Origin: Methylosinus sp. Sm6
GTDB taxonomy: Bacteria > Pseudomonadota > Alphaproteobacteria > Rhizobiales > Beijerinckiaceae
Length of the DNA: 47,719 nt
NCBI RefSeq assembly: GCF_019802345.1
Contig: NZ_JAINDZ010000035.1
Coordinates: forward strand, 1 to 47,719
Direction: 5' to 3'
Positions 16,060-23,857 of this stretch are shown here, one piece after another. The stretch's first letter is position 1. Each line of letters opens with the position of its first letter. Position numbers and translations under genes: made by a program. Under the pieces are notes generated by a model, which did not search any database, was not told the DNA's origin, and was given only the letters and a program-made list of their open reading frames with translations.

Positions 16060-18588
16060 ATGCCGCGCAGCAACGCTCTTCGCCGAGTTCCAGAGCCCGT
16101 CCGCGAATTCGTCGCGCGGCGGGCGGCGGAGCTCTCGGGCGCCGCTCTGCTCGCCGGCTCGCTGGCGGCCGTCCTGGCGCTCGTCTCCTGGTCGGCGCGC
16201 GATCCTTCGCTCAACCATGCGACGAGCGGCAAGGTGCGCAATCTGCTCGGCTCGGGCGGGGCGATCGTCGCCGATATCTCGATGCAGATGCTCGGCGTCG
16301 CCACCATCGCCGCCGTGCTGCCGCTCGCTCTGCTCGGCGCGCGCCTGCTCACTCAACGGGCCGTCCACCGCCCGCTGCTGCGATGCGGCCTGTGGATCGT
16401 CGGAACGCTCGCCGCGGCGGCGATCGGCTCATTATTGCCGGTCACCGACCGCTGGCCGTTGCCGACCGGCCTCGGCGGCGTGCTCGGCGATGCGCTTTTG
16501 TCGCTGCCTCGCCGCTACGCCGGCGAATCGAGCGCCGTCATGGCGGTCGTGGCGGCGCTCGCCGTCATTCTCGCCATCGTCTCGCTCACCGGCGCGGCCG
16601 GATTCGGCCTGGAGACGCGACCGGAAGGCGCCCATGACGAGATCTATGAGAGCGAAAGGGCGAGCGAAGAGGACACGGACGAGGAGCCTGGCTTCGCGCT
16701 GGTCTCGCTCGGCGCGCTGATCCATGTCGCGCTGACGGTGAAGACTTATGTGAGGCGGCGCCTCGCGCAGCTCTTCGCCCGCCGCCCGCCAGACGCGCTC
16801 GATCTCCCGGCCGGCCCGCCGCTGCTCGGCGCGCGGCGCGAGCCGGTGTTCGACTATTTCTCCTTCGCGCCGCCGCCGGCCCGCGCCCGCGCCGCGCCTC
16901 CCGCCGCCGCGCCCGCCGCCTATGACGACGACGCCCCGCCGCCCGCGACCGCGCGCGTGATGGAGCCGGCCGGCCCGCTGAAGCCGGGCAAGCGCGTGCT
17001 GCGCGAGCGGCAGCCCTCGCTGTTCGAGGGCAGGGGCGCGCAGCGCTACGAGCTGCCCGGCCTGCTGCTGCTGAGCGAGCCCAAGAAGCCGGCCGCCGCC
17101 GCCAAGGTCTCGCAGGACGCGCTGGAGCAGAACGCCCGCCTGCTGGAGGGCGTGCTCGAGGATTTCGGCGTCAAGGGCGAGATCATCAATGTGCGCCCCG
17201 GCCCGGTGGTCACGCTCTATGAGCTGGAGCCCGCGCCCGGCATCAAATCCTCGCGCGTGATCGGCCTCGCAGACGACATCGCCCGCTCCATGTCGGCGGT
17301 TTCCGCGCGCGTCGCGGTCGTCTCCGGACGCAACGCCATCGGCATCGAATTGCCGAACCATCGCCGCGAGACGGTTTTCCTGCGCGAGCTGCTCGCCTGC
17401 GAGGATTTCGACAAGACCAAGCATCGCTTGGCCATCGCGCTCGGCAAGACCATCGGCGGCGAGCCGGTGATCGTCGATCTCGCGAGAATGCCGCATCTCC
17501 TCGTCGCCGGCACCACCGGCTCCGGCAAATCCGTCGCCATCAACACCATGATCCTGTCGCTGCTCTACCGGATGAAGCCGGAAGAGTGCCGCCTCATCAT
17601 GGTCGATCCCAAAATGCTGGAGCTCTCGGTCTACGACAACATCCCGCATCTGCTGACGCCCGTCGTCACCGATCCGAAGAAGGCGGTGGTGTCGCTGAAA
17701 TGGGCGGTGCGCGAGATGGAGGACCGCTACAAGAAGATGTCCAAGCTCGGCGTGCGCAACATCGAGGGCTTCAACCAGCGCGTCGGCGAGGCGCAGGCCA
17801 AGGGCGAGATCATCACCCGCACCGTGCAGACCGGCTTCGACAAGGAGACCGGCGAGGCCGTCTTCGAGCATGAGGAGATGGATCTGCAGCCGCTGCCCTT
17901 CATCGTCGTGATCGTCGACGAGATGGCGGATCTGATGCTGGTCGCCGGCAAGGATATCGAGGGCGCGATCCAGCGCCTCGCGCAAATGGCGCGCGCGGCC
18001 GGCATTCACCTCATCATGGCGACGCAGCGTCCCTCGGTCGACGTCATCACCGGCACGATCAAGGCGAATTTTCCGACGCGCATCTCGTTCCAAGTCACCT
18101 CGAAGATCGACAGCCGCACCATTTTGGGCGAGCAGGGCGCCGAGCAGCTGCTCGGCCAGGGCGACATGCTCTACATGGCCGGCGGCGGCCGCATCGCGCG
18201 CGTGCATGGGCCGTTCGTGTCGGACGCGGAGGTCGAGCACATCGTCGCGCATCTGAAGACGCAAGGCCAGCCGCAATATCTCGACGCCATCACCACAGAT
18301 GATGAAATGTCCGAGGACGTGGCGGAGGCCGCCGCGCCCGGCTCGATGGATGCGGAAGAGGCGGGCGATCTCTACGATCGCGCCGTGGCGATCGTGCTGC
18401 GCGACCGCAAATGCTCGACGAGCTACATCCAGCGGCGGCTTTCCATCGGCTACAACAAGGCGGCGTCGCTGGTGGAGCAGATGGAGCGCGAGGGCGTCGT
18501 CGGCCAAGCCAATCACGCGGGCAAGCGCGAGATATTGGTCGGCGGCGGCATCGACCGCGGGGCGTTCGACATAGAGGCGGCGGAGTAG
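16060..18588 (+). CDS. ftsK: DNA translocase FtsK
   Basis: An 842-residue FtsK/SpoIIIE translocase that pumps chromosomal DNA through the closing septum and activates XerCD at dif. The N-terminal membrane domain has four predicted segments (~24-44, ~70-98, ~107-129, ~157-184). A proline- and Ala-rich linker (~230-330) leads to the motor, with Walker A GTTGSGKS (near residue 487) and Walker [13 protein letters not shown]. The C-terminal gamma domain (~775-842; [20 protein letters not shown]) is the winged helix that reads KOPS sequences. Length is normal for alphaproteobacteria. The start is an ATG after CCTCTC-rich sequence without a strong ribosome-binding site. A CtrA box lies upstream. Confidence 0.96.
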   Translation: MPRSNALRRVPEPVREFVARRAAELSGAALLAGSLAAVLALVSWSARDPSLNHATSGKVRNLLGSGGAIVADISMQMLGVATIAAVLPLALLGARLLTQRAVHRPLLRCGLWIVGTLAAAAIGSLLPVTDRWPLPTGLGGVLGDALLSLPRRYAGESSAVMAVVAALAVILAIVSLTGAAGFGLETRPEGAHDEIYESERASEEDTDEEPGFALVSLGALIHVALTVKTYVRRRLAQLFARRPPDALDLPAGPPLLGARREPVFDYFSFAPPPARARAAPPAAAPAAYDDDAPPPATARVMEPAGPLKPGKRVLRERQPSLFEGRGAQRYELPGLLLLSEPKKPAAAAKVSQDALEQNARLLEGVLEDFGVKGEIINVRPGPVVTLYELEPAPGIKSSRVIGLADDIARSMSAVSARVAVVSGRNAIGIELPNHRRETVFLRELLACEDFDKTKHRLAIALGKTIGGEPVIVDLARMPHLLVAGTTGSGKSVAINTMILSLLYRMKPEECRLIMVDPKMLELSVYDNIPHLLTPVVTDPKKAVVSLKWAVREMEDRYKKMSKLGVRNIEGFNQRVGEAQAKGEIITRTVQTGFDKETGEAVFEHEEMDLQPLPFIVVIVDEMADLMLVAGKDIEGAIQRLAQMARAAGIHLIMATQRPSVDVITGTIKANFPTRISFQVTSKIDSRTILGEQGAEQLLGQGDMLYMAGGGRIARVHGPFVSDAEVEHIVAHLKTQGQPQYLDAITTDDEMSEDVAEAAAPGSMDAEEAGDLYDRAVAIVLRDRKCSTSYIQRRLSIGYNKAASLVEQMEREGVVGQANHAGKREILVGGGIDRGAFDIEAAE

Positions 18589-18598
18589 GGGCGAGCAC

Positions 18599-18629
18599 CT
18601 TCTCCCACGAGTGGGAGAAGGATGCGCGG
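18599..18629. repeat. Single copy of the ctccc-gtggg palindrome
   Basis: ACCTTCTCCCACGAGTGGGAGAAGG-type hairpin (CCTTCTCCCAC / GTGGGAGAAGG arms) just after the ftsK stop. The same family occurs at about 21655-21682 and as two long inverted arms at 42096-42266. It may act as a weak terminator or mRNA stabiliser. Confidence 0.7.
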
Positions 18630-18695
18630 GCGAGATTCGGCGATGCGCCGACGTCCCACGCCATTGCCTCATTCGAGCTGGAGTCTCTCACCACT

Positions 18696-19973
18696 ATGAC
18701 GGATATCGCGCGAGCCGCGCTCGCCTTCCTCTGCTTCTTCCTCCTCGCCTTCGCTTTCAGCGAGGATCGTGCGCGCATTCCCTGGCGCGTCGTGATCGGC
18801 GGGCTCGGCTTGCAATTCACCGCCGCCGCGATCCTGATCGGATTCCCTCCCGCACGCGCGATCGTCTTCGCCGCCAATGACGCCGCCCATGCGCTGCAGA
18901 CGGCGACGGAGGCGGGCGCCAGCTTCGTGTTCGGCTATCTCGGCGGCGGCGCGCCGCCTTTCGAGGAGAAGAATGCGGGCGCGGGCTTCATTCTCGCTTT
19001 CAAGGCGCTGCCGATGATCCTGACGATCTCGGCGCTCGCCTCGCTGCTGTTCCATTGGGGGGCGCTGCAACGGATCGCGGGCGCTTTCGCCTTCCTGCTG
19101 CAACGCTCCATGGGCGTCTCCGGCCCGCTGGCGCTCGGCGCCGCGGTGCATATCTTCGTCGGCATGATCGAGGCGCCGCTGCTGATCCGCCCCTATCTCG
19201 CGCGCATGCAGCGCGGCGAATTGTTCGCGCTGATGAGCTGCGGCATGGCGGGCGTCGCCGGCACGGTGATGGTCGTCTATGCGGGATTTCTCGCGCCTTT
19301 CTTCCCCGACGCGCTCGGACATATTCTCGTCGCCTCGGTGATCGCGACGCCGGCCGCCATCGCGATCGCCGCGGTGATGACGCCCTGGGTTCCGGGCGAG
19401 AAGGAGCGCGCGCAGCTCAGTGTCGATCATCCGCCGACCGGCGCTTTCGATGCGATCGTCAAAGGCGTCGCCGACGGCGTCGGCCCGCTCGTCGGAGTCG
19501 TCAGCGTGCTGCTGACGACGATCGCGCTGGTGACGCTCGTCAATATGGCGCTCGCGCATCTGCCCGCCGTCGCCGGCGAGACGCCGAGCCTGCAATGGGC
19601 CTTCGCCTTTCTGTTTCGCCCGGTCGTCTGGCTGATCGGCGTCCCCTGGAGCGAGAGCGCGCCAGCCGCCGCGCTGATGGCGACGAAGACCGTGGTCAAT
19701 GAATTCGTGGCCTATCGCGACATGAGCGCGATCGGGCCCGAGACGCTGTCGCCCAAGAGCCGGCTGATCCTCACTTATGCGATGTGCGGCTTCGCCAATT
19801 TCGGCAGCATGGGCATTTTGGTCGGCGGGCTGAATGTGATGCTGCCCGAGCGCCGCGCCGAGATCGCCCGCCTCGGCCTTCTCTCGATCGTCTCGGGCAC
19901 GTTCGCGACGGCGATGAGCGGCTGCGTCGCAGGATTGCTGTTCGAGTTCGGGGCGATTCGCTTGCCGGGGTGA
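18696..19973 (+). CDS. Concentrative nucleoside transporter (NupC/CNT family)
   Basis: A 425-residue inner-membrane protein of the CNT family, importing nucleosides with H+ or Na+. Family signatures are FVFGYLGGG, ILAFKALPMILTISALASLL, the helical hairpin segment HIFVGMIEAPLLIRPYL and GELFALMSCGMAGVAGTVMV, with MCGFANFGSMGILVGG near the C-terminus. About eight to ten membrane helices can be seen. ATG 18696 is the first Met after the ftsK gene; GGAG lies 12 bases upstream. Which nucleosides it carries, and the coupling ion, cannot be told. The gene follows ftsK by 107 bp, across a repeat hairpin. Confidence 0.9.
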   Translation: MTDIARAALAFLCFFLLAFAFSEDRARIPWRVVIGGLGLQFTAAAILIGFPPARAIVFAANDAAHALQTATEAGASFVFGYLGGGAPPFEEKNAGAGFILAFKALPMILTISALASLLFHWGALQRIAGAFAFLLQRSMGVSGPLALGAAVHIFVGMIEAPLLIRPYLARMQRGELFALMSCGMAGVAGTVMVVYAGFLAPFFPDALGHILVASVIATPAAIAIAAVMTPWVPGEKERAQLSVDHPPTGAFDAIVKGVADGVGPLVGVVSVLLTTIALVTLVNMALAHLPAVAGETPSLQWAFAFLFRPVVWLIGVPWSESAPAAALMATKTVVNEFVAYRDMSAIGPETLSPKSRLILTYAMCGFANFGSMGILVGGLNVMLPERRAEIARLGLLSIVSGTFATAMSGCVAGLLFEFGAIRLPG

Positions 19974-20197
19974 CGCGCGCGAGGCGCGTCGCCGCGCCGG
20001 GGGGCCGGGCTCGAGAGGCCTCGCTATCGATTGCATGAAGCCGCCCTGCGCGCGAGGTTTTCGAGCTCGATGACAGCTCGCCGGGTTGTCTTGGCAGGCG
20101 GGCGCTCTCGCGCATCTTCGACTTCGAGAATCTCTCGCGCTCCCTTCGCGCTTCGTCGCGCGGCGTTCCGTCGATTTCGTCGTCGACGGATAGGCTG

Positions 20198-20203
20198 TAT
20201 AAT
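20198..20203 (+). promoter_or_regulatory. Perfect -10 box before the RNA ligase gene
   Basis: TATAAT lies 24 bp before ATG 20227. No good -35 is seen at 16-18 bp (TTTCGT is the best). The rest of the gap 19974-20226 shows no gene. A promoter here would give a very short leader that still includes the GGGAG ribosome-binding site at 20216-20220. Confidence 0.45.
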
Positions 20204-20226
20204 GAAGCCGTCGCCGGGAGATTTTC

Positions 20227-21443
20227 ATGAAATACGCATTTCCGATCATCCAGAGCCTGGACGATATCGAGCTCATCGAGACGCAGGGCTGATCCACGAG
20301 GCCTTCAAGCGTGGCGAGCGCGACAACCGCACGATCGTCTATGACTACGCTTATATGGACAACCATGTGTTTCCGGCGATCGGCGACTCGCCGTTCGCGT
20401 CGCTGGCGCGGGAGCTTCGCGGGCTCACATTTCATGCCGAAACGGGCGAGCTGCTGTCGCGCCCCTATCAGAAGTTCTTCAACGCGGGCGAGCGCGAGGA
20501 GACGCTCGCTATGAACCTCCCGCTCGCCGACAGCCATCTCGTGCTGGAGAAGCTCGACGGATCGATGATTCACGCCTTTGCGCAACCTGATGGCGCAATC
20601 ACTTTCGCGACGCGATGGGGGGTGAGCAAGATCGCGCAACAGGCTCTCGCGTGGTACGAATCCGAGGACGGCGCGGGCGCGGGGCGCGCCGCGTTGCGCG
20701 ATCTGATCGTCGCGGGCCTCACTCCGATCTTCGAATGGACATCGCCGGACAATATCGTCGTCGTCCGTCACGAGACGCCGAGCTTGACGTTGACCGGACT
20801 GCGCAGACGCGAAACCGGCGCTCTGATCGCTTATGACGATCTGGCGGCGCATGCGCGCCGGTTGCGCGTTCCGCTCGTTCGTGCTTTCGACCCCGTCGCC
20901 GATTGGGATTCCTTCGCCGCCGCAGCGATGGCCGAGACCGAGGGCGAAGGATATGTCGTGCGCTTCGCCGATGGCCATATGGTGAAGGTGAAGAACGCGC
21001 TCTATGCGCGCGTCCATAAATTCAAGGCATGTCTAGCGCAGCCGAAGGATGCGGCGGAAATCGTCGTCTCCGGTGCGGTCGACGACATGCTGCCCCATCT
21101 CTCCCTCGTCGAGCGTGGTCGGATCGAGGCGTATCGCGATCTTTTGCGCGGCCGCCTTCGCGCTTGGGCCGAGGTCGTGTCGGAAGCGGTGGAGCGGGCG
21201 CGGGGCGGAATCGAGATGGACGATCCGCGTGAACGCCAGAAAATATTCTGGATGAGTTACGCTTCTCCGCTCGGTCCTCTCCTGTCGACTTGCGCCGCCG
21301 ACGCATGGCTCGGACGCCGGGATCCGTTGGAAGCCGTCGAAGCGCTGGTGTTGAAGAATGTCGCGTCGAATGCGCGCTTCGACCGGTTCGCCTCGGATCT
21401 TGGGCTTCCGACGCTCGAATTCGGGTTCGACAGCGACCAGTGA
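20227..21443 (+). CDS. T4 Rnl1-type RNA ligase, N-terminus frameshifted
   Basis: ATP-dependent RNA ligase of the T4 RnlA/Rnl1 family, which joins RNA 5'-phosphate and 3'-OH ends, typically in tRNA repair. Nucleotidyltransferase motifs are all visible: ELRGLTF and PYQKFFNAGE, motif I LEKLDGSM (nucleophile Lys encoded at 20550-20552), motif III PIFEWTSPDN, motif IV EGYVV and motif V MVKVKN. The start MKYAFPIIQSLDD, from ATG 20227 behind a GGGAG site, matches the family N-terminus but hits TGA at 20290-20292; the body continues in the -1 frame from CTG 20289. If joined, the product is ~405 residues, near the family's usual 370-400. The break may be a real lesion, an assembly error or recoding; without it the first ATG in the body frame with support is unclear. 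Confidence 0.75.
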
Positions 21444-21454
21444 CGCATCGTCGA

Positions 21455-21607
21455 CTACGCCGCCTCCCCCACATCCACCACCACGCTCTCCTCTCCGAAA
21501 TGCGCGGCGATCTCGAGCCGTCCGCCGAGCGCGGCCACAGAGCGCCGCAGATTGCTCGAGCGCATGTCGGCGCGCATCTCGAGTTTCGCGACGGCCGGCT
21601 GACCCAT
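21455..21607 (-). pseudogene. C-terminal remnant of a HigA/XRE-type antitoxin
   Basis: The leftward frame from 21607 encodes about 50 residues: QPAVAKLEMRADM, then LRRSVAALGGRLEIAAHF and a VVVDVGE end. This is the typical end of XRE antitoxins ('QPAVSKLE.R.DM..STLR.YVEALGG.LE..A.F'). In that frame a TGA lies ~50 bp upstream of the ATG, so the front half of the HTH domain is missing and no toxin gene is adjacent. I treat it as a broken gene; the ATG may be incidental. Confidence 0.6.
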
Positions 21608-21654
21608 GGCGGCGCCGCCGCGACCTCCTCATTCGACTGTCGCTGACGCGAAGG

Positions 21655-21682
21655 CCGCCTTCTCCCGCCCAGCGGGAGAAGG
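21655..21682. repeat. ctcccgc palindrome copy
   Basis: CCTTCTCCCGC / GCGGGAGAAGG hairpin with a short loop, same family as at 18599-18629 and 42096-42266. It lies in the 353-bp gap between the RNA ligase gene and the methyltransferase gene, upstream of the antitoxin remnant. Confidence 0.7.
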
Positions 21683-21796
21683 ACTCGCGCTGCGAGAGTC
21701 GGCAAGTCAGGCATCTCCCCCTTGTCCTCGCTGCCGGTCGATGGAATAGAGCGCTAGCGGGGCCATCCAACGGGGCCGCAGCGATATGAGGACCAA

Positions 21797-22498
21797 ATGA
21801 CAAACTCGACAAATTCACGCAAATTTTTCAAAGATATCAGCGCCCTGGCGGTCGACATCGACGAGAGCGTGGCCACGCTCCTCGCCGACATGTATTCGGC
21901 CGAGGAGTTCCTCGGAACGGAATCTCCCGCGCCGGTGAAAATCGACAAGCTGGCGAGAATAAGCATCGAGCAGGGCGCGGCGATCCGAAAGCTCATGCGC
22001 GACAATGGTGCGAGACGATCATTGGAAATCGGATTTGCTTACGGTTTTTCATCGGTATGGATGCTCGAGGCGCTCTCGGGGCGCGACGATGCGCTGCACG
22101 TCGCCGTCGACCCATTCGAAAAAAGCTGGTGGAGCGGAGTGGGATTGACCAACGTGAAACGGACGCGGGCGACCGGCAAGTTCGAGTTCATCGAAGAGTT
22201 CTCGATCCATGCCCTTTCCCGACTCATACGCTCGAAATCGGATTTCGATTTCATCTATATCGACGGGTGCCATCGCTTCGACGACATCATCATCGATTTT
22301 TATCTTTCGGATCAGCTCATTCCGGTTGGGGGCGTGATCGTTCTCGATGATATGTGGATGCCCTCGGTTCAAAAGGCGGTGAGTTTCATCGCCAATAATC
22401 GCTCCTATGACGAGATTGCTCAGCCCGTCGCGAATATCAAGGCTCTCAGGAAGACGGCGTCGGACACGCGCGAGTGGAACCATTTCGTCGCATTCTGA
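21797..22498 (+). CDS. Class I SAM-dependent methyltransferase
   Basis: A 233-residue methyltransferase of the Methyltransf_24 type. The SAM-binding glycine-rich loop is SLEIGFAYGFSS (residues ~75-86), the acidic ribose-binding end of strand 2 is HVAVDPFEK, and later strands are DFIYIDGCHRFDD and GGVIVLDDMW, as in small O-methyltransferases. Substrate unknown. The coding sequence is clearly lower in GC, with many AAA, TTT and AAT codons, than its neighbours, which suggests recent transfer. It follows the RNA ligase locus by 350 bp. Confidence 0.8.
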   Translation: MTNSTNSRKFFKDISALAVDIDESVATLLADMYSAEEFLGTESPAPVKIDKLARISIEQGAAIRKLMRDNGARRSLEIGFAYGFSSVWMLEALSGRDDALHVAVDPFEKSWWSGVGLTNVKRTRATGKFEFIEEFSIHALSRLIRSKSDFDFIYIDGCHRFDDIIIDFYLSDQLIPVGGVIVLDDMWMPSVQKAVSFIANNRSYDEIAQPVANIKALRKTASDTREWNHFVAF

Positions 22499-22827
22499 CG
22501 AGCCGGCGTCAGAGCTTCGACTGCGCGCGGATCGCCGCGCTCTCGGCGCCGAGAGCGCGGCGGCACGCCCGGACCGTCGGCGCCCCTCCCGGCACTGTGG
22601 CGGACGCGTGACAGCCGCCCGATGCAACGAGGCCATGCGCGATCGGCCGCCGATGATGCAGTCACGGCCGTCTCGTGAAAAATCGCACATCATGCTCACG
22701 CGGCTATGCGCCAGCGCAGATTTCTCGCTATGCTTATCCGGAGCGGGTCGAGCGCGAGGCGCGCCGGTTCGACGTCGTGAACGACGCGGCGCCTGTGCCG
22801 CAGTCGGCTCTCTCGCGGGAGGGCGTT
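22499..22827. other. Gap with a 30-bp perfect palindrome, no gene seen
   Basis: The only clear structure is a perfect palindrome at 22533-22562 (arms CGCCGCGCTCTCGGC and its complement), 35 bp after the methyltransferase stop. It would form a very stable hairpin without a T-run. The rest has open frames only as shadows and no recognisable gene. Confidence 0.6.
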
Positions 22828-23730
22828 TTACGCCGCGTCGCGCTCGCTCTCAGACGCGCCGCCGAAATAATCGAGATAGCGCGCGTCGAGATCGGCGACC
22901 TTCACCACGACGAACACGTCGGTCGTGTTGAACTTGCGGTCGACCACCGCGCCGTCGCCGAATTTCGCGCCGACGCGCAGATAGCCCTTGATCAGCGGCG
23001 GCAGCGCGTTCATCGCCCTGCGCGCGTCGACCGCTTCCTTCGCCAGCATCGCCATCGGCACGTGCAGGTCGCGACGCGCGCTGACGCTCCAATCTTCCTC
23101 CGCGCTCGCATGATGGGAGAGGAAGCTCAATGCTGCGGCATGGGCGAGGGGATTGGCGCCCTCGAAGCTCGCGCAGCCGATCATCGCGTCGATGCGATGA
23201 TGACGCACATAGGCCAATATGCCGCGCCAGAGCAGCTCGATCGTGCGCTTGCCGCGATATTGCTCGAGCACGCAGGAGCGTCCGAGCTCGAGGAAGCGCA
23301 GGCCCGGATGTTTCGCGAGCAGCGGCTCGAGATCATATTCGCTCGACGAATAGAAGCCGCCCTTCTTCTGCGCGACGTCGCTGCGCAGCAGGCGATAGGC
23401 GCCGACGACCTTGGGCTTGATCTTGCCGAAGCGGCTCTGCGCGGCGTGATCGATGACGATGAGGTGATCGCAGAATTTGTCGAAGCGATCGGCGTCGCGG
23501 CGGGTGATCGTCGCCTTCGCGTCGGGGATCGCGCCGCCTTTGCGGAAGAACACCTTGAAGCGCAGCCGCTGCGCCTTGCGGATCTCCTTCTTGCCGCAGG
23601 CGAGGCGCACCTCCAGCGTTCCGAGCCGCGCTAGCGGCCCGTCGAGCGCGCCGGCTTTCTTTTTGAATTTCAGCAGAGGAAAAGCGCCGGCGATAATCTT
23701 GCGGCCGGCGTCGGCGTCGATCGCCCACAT
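22828..23730 (-). CDS. GNAT-type N-acyltransferase, OlsB/hemolysin-like
   Basis: A 300-residue acyltransferase of the OlsB-like family (Acetyltransf_5). OlsB transfers a 3-hydroxyacyl group from ACP to ornithine in the first step of ornithine-lipid synthesis. Visible family segments: LEVRLACGKKEIRKAQRLRF split over strand and helix, the DHLIVID strand, VVGAYRLL, FLELGRSCVLEQYRGKRTIELLW across the acyl-binding loop, and IGCASFEG. Length fits. No OlsA-type partner is adjacent, so whether it makes ornithine lipid or another N-acyl lipid is inferred. The start ATG 23730 is the only good Met near the beginning. Confidence 0.75.
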   Translation of the reverse strand: MWAIDADAGRKIIAGAFPLLKFKKKAGALDGPLARLGTLEVRLACGKKEIRKAQRLRFKVFFRKGGAIPDAKATITRRDADRFDKFCDHLIVIDHAAQSRFGKIKPKVVGAYRLLRSDVAQKKGGFYSSSEYDLEPLLAKHPGLRFLELGRSCVLEQYRGKRTIELLWRGILAYVRHHRIDAMIGCASFEGANPLAHAAALSFLSHHASAEEDWSVSARRDLHVPMAMLAKEAVDARRAMNALPPLIKGYLRVGAKFGDGAVVDRKFNTTDVFVVVKVADLDARYLDYFGGASESERDAA

Positions 23731-23857
23731 ATTTTTTTTCGTCCTCGCTCCTCGCGCGCTCGCCTCGTCGGGGAGCGTCGCTGGTCGAGGTTTTAGACCA
23801 CGAGCGGGCGAAGCTTTTGTGACGGCGCGCGTTCCCGCGCGCCGTCGTTGGTCGTGA

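Noticed and set aside
19974-20226. Possible small gene ahead of the RNA ligase
   Set aside because: The open frames are Arg/Ser-rich on both strands and lack start signals; the region more likely holds the promoter with TATAAT at 20198.
20284-20292. Programmed -1 frameshifting at the RNA ligase start
   Set aside because: The bases around the shift (CAG GGC TGA) contain no X-XXY-YYZ slippery heptamer and I see no pseudoknot, so a mutation or sequence error is more likely than recoding, though I kept the locus as a finding.
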